This document shows, in pieces, positions 12,698 to 20,889 of a DNA stretch of 26,226 nt (its first letter is position 1; every line of letters begins with the position of its first letter). Source of the DNA: a virus. The DNA lies in the IMG/VR virus record IMGVR_UViG_3300037189_003735, positions 1 through 26,226 of that record, one strand, 5' to 3'. Position numbers and translations under genes: made by a program. Under the pieces are notes generated by a model, which saw only the letters and a list, made by a program, of their open reading frames with translations, was not told the origin of the DNA and did not search any database.

Positions 12698-12989
12698 GGA
12701 TGAAAAAAAGCATTTTAGTAAACTCGCCCAAATCGGGTGTGTCCTTTGCTGGCATCTTGGCTACGAAGAAACCCCAGCAGAAATGCATCACATACGCAGA
12801 GCTGGAAAAAGAAGCACGTCGCCTGTTATTCCATTGTGCCCCGAACATCATCGTGGAGATTCCGGCATTCATGGCATGGGACGTAAGGCATTTGAAAGGA
12901 AGTATGGCATCACTGAGGAAGCCTTACTTCAAATTGTCAACGAGATCTTATCAATCAAAAGCACGGGGACTGAAGCTACCAGTCAATAA
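12687..12989 (+). CDS. Ref-like HNH nuclease (100 aa)
   Basis: The GTG-started 100-residue protein has a Cys pair (GCVLCWH), then EMHHIRRAGKRS, VIPLCPEHHRGDSGIHGMGR and FERKYGI. This is the pattern of Ref family HNH proteins; P1 Ref cuts DNA at RecA-bound D-loops. Conserved histidines (HH, HH and IH) and the Cys residues bind metals. Paired with the ERF cassette, it could act in recombination. It overlaps the DUF3310 gene by 11 bases and has only a weak ribosome-binding site. Its stop is 2 bases from the stop of the converging giant gene. Confidence 0.85.
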   Translation: MATKDEKKHFSKLAQIGCVLCWHLGYEETPAEMHHIRRAGKRSTSPVIPLCPEHHRGDSGIHGMGRKAFERKYGITEEALLQIVNEILSIKSTGTEATSQ

Positions 12990-12991
12990 AC

Positions 12992-15900
12992 TTACTCACG
13001 AGATTTCCGCAGAATCCTTACACGTTCCGTTAGCTTTAATTGAGCCTCGTGAATTTTATCGAGAGCTACCCGCTTGTCATCCGCTGACATCGTCTTGGAA
13101 GAATTTATCATCTTGCTCGCTTGATTTAGTTGCTTCATGTTCTTATCCAAAACACCGATATAACCTTTTAGTGCATACAATTGCTTATTTTCTGTTAGAT
13201 AATCTTTAAGATCATCCGTGTTTCCAGTACGCTGTAATGTATTGACTGTGTTTACTACGGTATCTACTTCTTCTTTTAAGTCGTAGTACGCAGAAATAGT
13301 ACCGCTATCACCAGCAAAGAATCGCTTGATAACAGGTAACTGCTCCATACGCTTAGCGGCTTTAACAGAATCGCCCTCGCCTGTTAATGCGGCATCCATC
13401 AGCATCATTGCGTATGTGCCCATCGTGCCAGTGTAGCCACGAATAAAGTTATCAATCTTTTGTGGCGAGTAATCTATTTCACGACCTATTTTCTTGGCAA
13501 CTTCAGATGTACCAGCGGTGTATTGGAATTTAGGCGCAAGACCTTCAACACCTTTACCGATGATTGGCTCGCCAGTAAAGAATGAATGGTTAACTGTATT
13601 TTCAACGACTGGCAGTATAGCCTGTGGAATAGGATTGAACGACAAGGTAGACATTGCATTTCTCATTAATGATTCCCGTAAGTCTTTGCCTGTGTCGGTT
13701 CCAAAAGAGTATTCAAGAATACGTTCAGGAATAACTTTAAAGACTACACCAAGCTCGAAAGGAATTGGGAAACGGAAAGGCTTACCGTTAATTTCCATTG
13801 CTGGAATGATCCAGTAATTATCACGTTCTTCTTTGCTTAACTTTTTGTATTCATCATCGTCTGACATTGCCGCCCAGTACATAACTGAAAGACCAAGCAA
13901 AACTGACGAGCGGAAGATAAATGCTTTCTGTATCTGCTCTTTGTTTTCCATTGCCGCTTTACCCCAACCTGTGCGGTACAAAACGTCAAGACCTTGAACA
14001 CGAGCATTAAAGAATGGAATCATTGCGGACAGGATTCTAATCATTGCTGAATTACCTTTGCGTGAAAAGTTCATAACTTCCATCGCTTGATAAAAAGCTT
14101 CTGCTTCCGAGCCAGTTCTCTCTAAAGTTCTCTTATAAACTTCAGCACGGGTCGCCATGTCTGAGGCGTGTGAGCCATGCTCAAGCATATCCCAAAACGC
14201 AGTGATTGGAAGTAAAGCCTTTTCCTTAGCCGTACGTGTTCCCGTACGCTTACGTAGTTCTTTTTCAACCTGTTCCGCAGTAGACTTCACGTCGCCAGCA
14301 AAGTCATAACCCGTTAGTCCAGCTTTAGCTAAAGCATAAGCTTCAGGGGAATGCCCAGCCAAAGTCTTACTAAATTGTTTAACCGAATCCACCAGTGGTG
14401 TCATGCCAGTGCCGCTGGTAATCCAAGCTTGCATTGAATCCCGACCTAAGTTAGCCAGCATAAATCCGGGATCTTTGGTCACAAAGTTACGCAATAAGTT
14501 AGCGGGAGCGGATAAGAAATCCATAAACGGTAACTGCGGGAGGTTTAAACCCTTTAATGATTCGACAAGCAGCGGGTCATCTACACGGTAATACTTGGTT
14601 TCACCGCCTTCTTTAATAGTTACGATGTCTGTACCAACCGTACCCGTTTGAACTTGTTCACCAAGACCTACTTCGACTACGTCTCGAATAACTCGACGGG
14701 CGGCTTCGTTCTTCATGCCAGCCTCAATAGCGGCACGAGCGTTGCGGACAATGGTTTCCATAAAATCGTCCAAGGGAGCTTCAGAACTTTTAAGCTTCTT
14801 GGGTTTAGCTACTCCAGCAATTGGCGAGAAGACCTTCGGACCCGCTGTTTTCTCACCGTCAAGCTGACGATAGAATGGAATGTAGTCAAAGTTTTGAGTC
14901 CAGATCTTAGCTTCTTCAGCAGAGATGACACCCGTGTCCATCATGTACTTAACCAGACCTTGATTATAAAGCTGGTAGTCATCAAAGACCTGTTTAAACT
15001 CAGGGAACTGCTTAGCTAAGGCTTCGCCATCTTGAATGTCGTCCTTGGTAAAATTTTTCTCACGACCTTCTGCATCTAAGCGTTTACCCCGACGAGTGCC
15101 AGCATAGAACTGGAACAGTTGATAAATAGTAGGATCACCGTATTTTGATAGTGGCTCAAGAATTGGGATCAGCCCTTTGACCTTACCATCCAAGTCGCTA
15201 ACATAGGTATAACCCTTATCAAATACTGGAACACCATCACGGAATGAAGAAGCGGCTACACCAGCGGCTCTATCAGATTGAAGTGCGGCGGCAAGCGCAG
15301 AAACTTCAGCCAGCAATCGATCTGCACCAAATTTTTCAGCAATTAAATGAGTTAGTCTTTCAATTGACTCATATTTATTAATAAAGGCTTGACGAAAGCG
15401 AGTCATTGCTGTTGGTGACATAGCATCAACAATACGCTCAGGATAACCTTTTGTTACTCGCTGAGTCGTGGTAGCTTCAACACGACTTAATATGCGTGGG
15501 TCAACCTGTGAGCGCAAAGATAGTTTGCCTTGTGGCGCTTCCTGATCAACCATATTAGGGGTTATGACACGACGCTTCTTAACTGTAGTCGGAACAGCTT
15601 TTGGTGCAACTCGACCATTTTCAGCAATAACAGCAATGCCTCTTGCCTTGGTTTGAAAAGTTTGATTTTCCGCTGGTTGAACATTCCTACCAGACCAGAC
15701 TGGATTACCGTACCTACGGTTAGCGTTAGGATCGTTATACATCGTAGCAATTTCATAATGATCCGCTTTTGGTTTGACAAACATCAGGTCATTTGAAAGT
15801 GAATCATATAAGACGTACTTGCCCTCAACCTTATAAATGCGGTTGAATTTCTTACCAAGATCCATTAAATGAACGGCTACGCTTTCTAATAAATCCTGAG

Positions 15901-18900
15901 CAGAATCTTTTGGTTTGCGGGATGGATCTTTAAGCATCCGATCAAGAATGTGATTAGCACCATAGCCTGTGTCATCGACATTACTATGTGTGCCAACAGG
16001 CAATCGGATTGGGTTTTTAGGAATAGACGCATTAAACGGAATCTGGGCTAAATCACCGCTGTCGTTTAAATGCTCATTCGGTACAAGGAACGTTTCAGGC
16101 GCAATACCATTTAACGCTACTGCATACTTAACATCAGACTCAGTTAATCCGTCTGCTCTGATTGAGAATTTTGGTTCTTGTCCCGATTCTCTAACTGTTC
16201 GTCTAATTTCTGCGACAAAGGATTCACGGAGACTATCAAGCCCTCCTTGTAAATCGGGTCGTTCGGGTCTGCTTGTTTGAATCCCAGTGACAATGCTAGT
16301 TCCACTAGGCTCTGTTTTCCAGTCATGATAGTTGTACTCCGATTTTGCCCCAAAAAAATCTTGGGATTGTATTGTAGAAACCTTACTAATTTCACCGCTT
16401 ATTTCAGCAAGTCCTTTTATAAAATCTTCATCAGAAGCTAAAAATGGTTTGCCATCCTCGCCACGATAATTAATTATAACTAATTCATCGCCTTTTATTT
16501 TGGTAAATCCAGCATCCTCACCAAATTTAGCCTGAAAAATATCTAAAATCTTCTTTTGTTGTGTTGGCGTAAGGTTAGCTGTGTCAAATTTAAACTTGTA
16601 TCCCAGTTGAGCAGTGTCAATTAATTTTGGATCCGCCCTGAATAATGGCGTAGCATCCTGTTTAAACACGTAGGACATGGCGTTAGCAAGATCTGCCGCA
16701 TCTTTTTGTGCTATTTCAGCGTCATCATCAATTACCTGAACAATTAAGTTTGGATTAACTTTGTTGGCATATGCCCCAGATCCAACCGTTACCCGAATCT
16801 TGCTTTCAATTCCAAGAAAGTTGGCAATGTTTTTAATTGTTTCTGAATTAGCAATTTGTTTTGTTAATTTTTCTTTGTAACTAAAATTCATTGTTTCGGC
16901 TTGAGACATCTCCGTTTGAACAGACGGAATAACTTCGCCAGTAATGTTTTGAGTACGAGCTTTAATATCACCAGAAGTTTCACGCATTGCTTCAGTAACA
17001 GGAAGCTTGCTAACTTCTTTTTTCATGAAATGAGAATAGTCTGCTACCGCTCTTTCAAAAGCAAACTCTCTTAAATCTGTATCTGACAAACCTTTTTTTA
17101 ATCCTCTTGCACGGTAATCTTCAAAAATACCTTTGGCTTTTTGCGTTACCCAAGCCGCAGCTTGTATTTGTCTAGGTAATAACCCTACCTTGGATGAAAG
17201 CAAGCGCACCATATTCTCAGCCAATTCATACTGGGCATCAGTAGGCGCATCTTTATCAAAGAGCAGTCTGGTCATGTGTAAATCAATAGTTGATCTACCC
17301 GTGTCCTTGCCTTCCATTGCTTCCATTAAGTTTGTATAGAACGTATTGGTTTTGCGACCGCCCCAATCTTCACCAAAATTTAAAAGCGCATCAACCTTTT
17401 TGTTTGTATCCCCAGTGCCAACCTTAATAGGCTTGCCTTCAGCAAACTGTTTCCATGCATTAATGGTTTTGGTAAAATTAGCACCAACTTCAGTTCCAGC
17501 CGAGGTGATGGCAATGATCTGAAAGAATTTTTCAGCCAAAATTGGATCGCCATTAAAGGCTTCGAGGACTGCTTTAGCAGAACGTTCATACCAGTCTTTT
17601 CCTTCTAAGCCCTGAGCGGTAAAGTCTTGAAGTTTTTTAACTGCCTTCTTAACATCTGCCAGCGTTTCACCAGACTTCATGCCAGCAACACGATTGCCAA
17701 CTTTTTTAATTAAGCCTTCCATTTCACTTGCATAGATTCTGGCTTGCTGAACCGTTAATGGAGTAACCTCTTTTGGTTTCTGAGCAAACTTAACTTCAGT
17801 ATCTTTAGGCTCAACCGCTAAAGTCTTAATGCCGCCTTCTTCAATATTGCTAAAGATAGCATCGGAAGTTTTAAAGCCAAGCTTAGCAAATCCATTCCGC
17901 AGCGCTTCAAACATCCTGTTTAAACGCATCCAGATATTGCCAATCATGCCGGGTTGCAGGTTGCCAACTTTAAAGTGTTTAAACGCTTCGGCAATTGCTT
18001 CTTCCATCATGTCGTCTTGATTAAGACCCATTGCCTTATAGCGGTCGTACAACGAAACACCTTCTGCACTTTTCACATCTTTTAAGTATTTCTGAATCCA
18101 GTCTGATTTGGCTTTGTTTTCCAGAACCTGCCATTCTTGCTTAGTAAAAGCGCCCAGTTCTTTCAAGGCATGGATGCTTTCATGCTTTAGCGTACCCATT
18201 GGATCTTTGGAATCCATCGCAATGGTCATAATCTGTTGAACCCACTGTCCGTCTGCCCGCCCGTCCTGAATGCTGTTCACAATCCGTAAGCCTACGTTCT
18301 CCAGTCCATACCGTTTAAGGGCTGGTAAAAGGCTTAAACGAAGCTGAGCGAGCTTATCGTGGGTTTCCTTGGTGTATATGCCTAAAGCCTCTAAACGCTC
18401 TGTAGCGCCTTTTAAGCCCTTTGTAGTCGTTACGGCTATGCCACGCTCTTCCTCAATGGACTGGCGGTCATTTAGCTCTTTCTGGGCTAAATCCGCATAG
18501 CGTTTAACTTTGCCTGTCTGTTTCTGGGCTGACGCAGAATCTATGATTTGCTGTAATGTCTCATCGTTTAAACGGCTTATACCAAACTCATCCGCCTTTT
18601 CTTCGCTATCAAAGCGGGCTACGGGTTTACCCTGTTCGTAGAAAGTAAACTTATCCTCGGTAACTGCTTTATTGCCAAAAGGATTAACCGATACAGGGGC
18701 TGTAAAGCTTTCAATTTGTTGCTGTTTTTCGGCTATTAAAGCTTTGGCTTTTTCGTCCTTAGCCATTGCATCGCCTTGAGCAATAAAGAACGCTGAAGTC
18801 TTGCCTTGACCTAAGGCTTTCATTTCTTCCAGCTTAGCTGCACGTCTGAGCGTAGCGGCTTCAGAATTAGCAATGTCCTGTCGAAGCTGGGTAATGGTCT

Positions 18901-20884
18901 TTTCGTTTAAGTCCTGAGCCAAGATTGCTTTTTGAGTAGCTTCTTCAGCGGTATTGGCAACGTCTAATTCTTGAGCACCCCGACGAATCTGGTAGCCCTC
19001 GGGTCCTTCAGACTGTTTAAACGTCTCCTTGCGGATATCCATGCCACCCGGCAGCCCCTCAGTCTCGGTGGTTGGTTTAAACGTTTGAATGTTAGTTAGT
19101 ACGCCGTTTACATTGCGGGTTTCGTTACGGCTTTCAATCAGCCCTTCTTTAAGAGCACGGTCTAAAAGACGTTGTTGGTCTTCTTCTTTTAATAGTCCGC
19201 TGTATTTTTCAATCTGCTTGAGGACGGATTCACGCCCATTGGCAACATTACCAACTTCCTTAAATTCTTTAGCCAAGCCGCTAACGGTATCTTGGTATTG
19301 ACTTTCTGTGTAGTTCCTTGCGTTACTGCCAGATTCTAAAATGCGGAAATCGGAACCAACAGGAACCTTATCTAAGGCTTGTTTAACGGCTAGTCTTTGT
19401 GGCTCAGCCATACCCAAAAGGTTGTCAACGCCTGTGGTTCTTTTTAGGAAATCTTTAAAGCCTTGAGTGCCAGTATCAATACCACGGTTTCTAGCCTGTA
19501 CTTCTAAAATCTTGGGCGAGAATGTATCGCCATCTTGATAGCCTGTACGCTCTGCAATTAAACGGTTAAGAACACCCTTTTGATCTTTTGCTTCTTCTGA
19601 AGTAAAGACATCAGCCAAGTCTTCTATTGAAAACTCACGACCAATTCTGGGCTTGCCAATATCTTTTCTGCGTTTGTTAATGATGGCTACTTCTTGCGGA
19701 CTCATAACCTTAGTGCTGAAATTGCCCAACGGGTTAATTAATGGGTCTTCTTGAATGGGGGCTTCGTATTTGGTTGTTGGTGCTGGTAATGCGGCAATGC
19801 CAACTTGTTTCCCTGTAACGTCAGTTGTGGTTCCAGAAGGCACACCTAGCATTTCTGCTGTTTGTTTTAACTGCGCTTGTTCTGCTAAGTAAGCATCCCG
19901 TTGAGCCTTTTGCCGCTCAACAATTTCTTTTTTCTGCTCTTCTTTTTCAAGTTCCTTGCCTTTGGCAATGGTTTGGCTACGTTGAACATAAGTTCCAACA
20001 GGGGCTAAGCCAAGACCTAAAGCTGCACCGCCAATGTAGTTGTCAAAATATTCACTGCGAGCTTGTTCATCAGTAAGGTTTAAACCAGCCTGAAGTCTTT
20101 CAAAGAACTGTTGACCAGCCTCAGTAGCGCCTTCAATATTAGCTAGTTTTGCACCTGATACACCATAAGATAAGGCAGTTTTAGCAATACCTTCTTCCGC
20201 AATTTTTCTAGCTATTTCTGGGGTAATTGGTTTTCCTGCTGCGCCAAATATCTTGCCAACTGCTGGAATCATCCGCAGTGAAACTACATCTAATGCGGCT
20301 TGCGGTAGGGCGGCTGCACCAGCAGCACCAAGATTGGTTTCTGCCAAGCGCAATTTGGGATCTTCTTGCATTTGACGGGATAGGTTAGAGCCCGTAAATT
20401 GACCCAAAGAAGCTAGTCCAGCACCACCAACGCCAAGAGCTGTTCCAAGCGTTGTAAGACCACCCAAGACGGGAGCAGCCGCAACCGTTGCGGGCAAAGC
20501 TAAAGTAGCCGCACCAGCCGCCAACGGAGCCGCCATATAAGGAAGCGAACCGCCAACAGTTTCTTTAAATTTTTGAAAGGGAGATTCAGTCCAACCAGCA
20601 GTGGTTGGTTTAAACATCTTCTCAGCTAATATGTCTTTTTCGGCTTTATAACGCTCAGCCTCTTCTACATCCATTAGTCCAGTACGACCAGCTAATGCGG
20701 CGATGTCGCCTTTTAAGCGTTCTTTTCCAGCGCTAAATGCGCCAGTAAAACCAGTGTCGGCTTTAATTTCTTTTGGACGATACATTTTCTGAGCATAAAA
20801 AATGATCTGCTCATCAGTAGCACCTTCCGGTCCTTCTACTTCCAGAATTTTTCCGTCTGGAGCGGTTACCTCATAAAGTGGCAT
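12992..20884 (-). CDS. Giant polyvalent virion-associated protein (2630 aa) with zincin motif and LPD38-like C-terminal region
   Basis: The N-terminus (MPLYEVTAPDGKILEVEGPE) is typical of large internal or ejected phage proteins. Residues about 105-175 are Ala/Gly-rich and hydrophobic and could insert in membrane; about 300-350 are coiled coil. A zinc protease-like site HESIH lies at 901-905, with a downstream EEAIAEAF at 961-968 that could supply the third ligand. A helical domain with DLHMTRLLF lies near 1200. A segment with GYGANHIL near 1640, then YKVEGKYVLYDS, resembles nuclease-like (BECR-type) domains, tentatively. The last third, including DPGFMLANLGRDSMQ near 2140 and AMIPFFNARVQGLDVLYR near 2295, matches large polyvalent LPD38-type domains. 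It is likely packaged and ejected. The ATG lies 5 bases after the previous gene without a clear Shine-Dalgarno. Ten GTTTAAAC copies lie inside it. Confidence 0.88.
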   Translation of the reverse strand: MPLYEVTAPDGKILEVEGPEGATDEQIIFYAQKMYRPKEIKADTGFTGAFSAGKERLKGDIAALAGRTGLMDVEEAERYKAEKDILAEKMFKPTTAGWTESPFQKFKETVGGSLPYMAAPLAAGAATLALPATVAAAPVLGGLTTLGTALGVGGAGLASLGQFTGSNLSRQMQEDPKLRLAETNLGAAGAAALPQAALDVVSLRMIPAVGKIFGAAGKPITPEIARKIAEEGIAKTALSYGVSGAKLANIEGATEAGQQFFERLQAGLNLTDEQARSEYFDNYIGGAALGLGLAPVGTYVQRSQTIAKGKELEKEEQKKEIVERQKAQRDAYLAEQAQLKQTAEMLGVPSGTTTDVTGKQVGIAALPAPTTKYEAPIQEDPLINPLGNFSTKVMSPQEVAIINKRRKDIGKPRIGREFSIEDLADVFTSEEAKDQKGVLNRLIAERTGYQDGDTFSPKILEVQARNRGIDTGTQGFKDFLKRTTGVDNLLGMAEPQRLAVKQALDKVPVGSDFRILESGSNARNYTESQYQDTVSGLAKEFKEVGNVANGRESVLKQIEKYSGLLKEEDQQRLLDRALKEGLIESRNETRNVNGVLTNIQTFKPTTETEGLPGGMDIRKETFKQSEGPEGYQIRRGAQELDVANTAEEATQKAILAQDLNEKTITQLRQDIANSEAATLRRAAKLEEMKALGQGKTSAFFIAQGDAMAKDEKAKALIAEKQQQIESFTAPVSVNPFGNKAVTEDKFTFYEQGKPVARFDSEEKADEFGISRLNDETLQQIIDSASAQKQTGKVKRYADLAQKELNDRQSIEEERGIAVTTTKGLKGATERLEALGIYTKETHDKLAQLRLSLLPALKRYGLENVGLRIVNSIQDGRADGQWVQQIMTIAMDSKDPMGTLKHESIHALKELGAFTKQEWQVLENKAKSDWIQKYLKDVKSAEGVSLYDRYKAMGLNQDDMMEEAIAEAFKHFKVGNLQPGMIGNIWMRLNRMFEALRNGFAKLGFKTSDAIFSNIEEGGIKTLAVEPKDTEVKFAQKPKEVTPLTVQQARIYASEMEGLIKKVGNRVAGMKSGETLADVKKAVKKLQDFTAQGLEGKDWYERSAKAVLEAFNGDPILAEKFFQIIAITSAGTEVGANFTKTINAWKQFAEGKPIKVGTGDTNKKVDALLNFGEDWGGRKTNTFYTNLMEAMEGKDTGRSTIDLHMTRLLFDKDAPTDAQYELAENMVRLLSSKVGLLPRQIQAAAWVTQKAKGIFEDYRARGLKKGLSDTDLREFAFERAVADYSHFMKKEVSKLPVTEAMRETSGDIKARTQNITGEVIPSVQTEMSQAETMNFSYKEKLTKQIANSETIKNIANFLGIESKIRVTVGSGAYANKVNPNLIVQVIDDDAEIAQKDAADLANAMSYVFKQDATPLFRADPKLIDTAQLGYKFKFDTANLTPTQQKKILDIFQAKFGEDAGFTKIKGDELVIINYRGEDGKPFLASDEDFIKGLAEISGEISKVSTIQSQDFFGAKSEYNYHDWKTEPSGTSIVTGIQTSRPERPDLQGGLDSLRESFVAEIRRTVRESGQEPKFSIRADGLTESDVKYAVALNGIAPETFLVPNEHLNDSGDLAQIPFNASIPKNPIRLPVGTHSNVDDTGYGANHILDRMLKDPSRKPKDSAQDLLESVAVHLMDLGKKFNRIYKVEGKYVLYDSLSNDLMFVKPKADHYEIATMYNDPNANRRYGNPVWSGRNVQPAENQTFQTKARGIAVIAENGRVAPKAVPTTVKKRRVITPNMVDQEAPQGKLSLRSQVDPRILSRVEATTTQRVTKGYPERIVDAMSPTAMTRFRQAFINKYESIERLTHLIAEKFGADRLLAEVSALAAALQSDRAAGVAASSFRDGVPVFDKGYTYVSDLDGKVKGLIPILEPLSKYGDPTIYQLFQFYAGTRRGKRLDAEGREKNFTKDDIQDGEALAKQFPEFKQVFDDYQLYNQGLVKYMMDTGVISAEEAKIWTQNFDYIPFYRQLDGEKTAGPKVFSPIAGVAKPKKLKSSEAPLDDFMETIVRNARAAIEAGMKNEAARRVIRDVVEVGLGEQVQTGTVGTDIVTIKEGGETKYYRVDDPLLVESLKGLNLPQLPFMDFLSAPANLLRNFVTKDPGFMLANLGRDSMQAWITSGTGMTPLVDSVKQFSKTLAGHSPEAYALAKAGLTGYDFAGDVKSTAEQVEKELRKRTGTRTAKEKALLPITAFWDMLEHGSHASDMATRAEVYKRTLERTGSEAEAFYQAMEVMNFSRKGNSAMIRILSAMIPFFNARVQGLDVLYRTGWGKAAMENKEQIQKAFIFRSSVLLGLSVMYWAAMSDDDEYKKLSKEERDNYWIIPAMEINGKPFRFPIPFELGVVFKVIPERILEYSFGTDTGKDLRESLMRNAMSTLSFNPIPQAILPVVENTVNHSFFTGEPIIGKGVEGLAPKFQYTAGTSEVAKKIGREIDYSPQKIDNFIRGYTGTMGTYAMMLMDAALTGEGDSVKAAKRMEQLPVIKRFFAGDSGTISAYYDLKEEVDTVVNTVNTLQRTGNTDDLKDYLTENKQLYALKGYIGVLDKNMKQLNQASKMINSSKTMSADDKRVALDKIHEAQLKLTERVRILRKSRE

Positions 20885-20889
20885 AGGTT

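Larger units (their letters stand above)
1038..20615. repeat. Dispersed iterated palindrome GTTTAAAC, 21 copies
   Basis: Copies start at 1038, 1869, 3451, 3510, 3900, 5948, 6888, 8703, 10029, 10838, 11630, 14543, 14992, 16660, 17918, 17977, 18566, 19015, 19075, 20078 and 20608. Random expectation for an 8-mer in this length is about 0.4 to 0.7. Three copies are noncoding; ten read as Leu-Asn (TTA AAC) and eight as Phe-Lys (TTT AAA) codons. The third frame would give a stop. Flanks are not conserved beyond the 8 bases. None occurs after 20615. Confidence 0.9.

Noticed and set aside
12700-13209. 169-codon plus-strand ORF
   Set aside because: It overlaps the Ref-like gene in another frame and runs into the giant minus-strand gene. 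The Ref frame has the clear HNH motifs, so this is a shadow.
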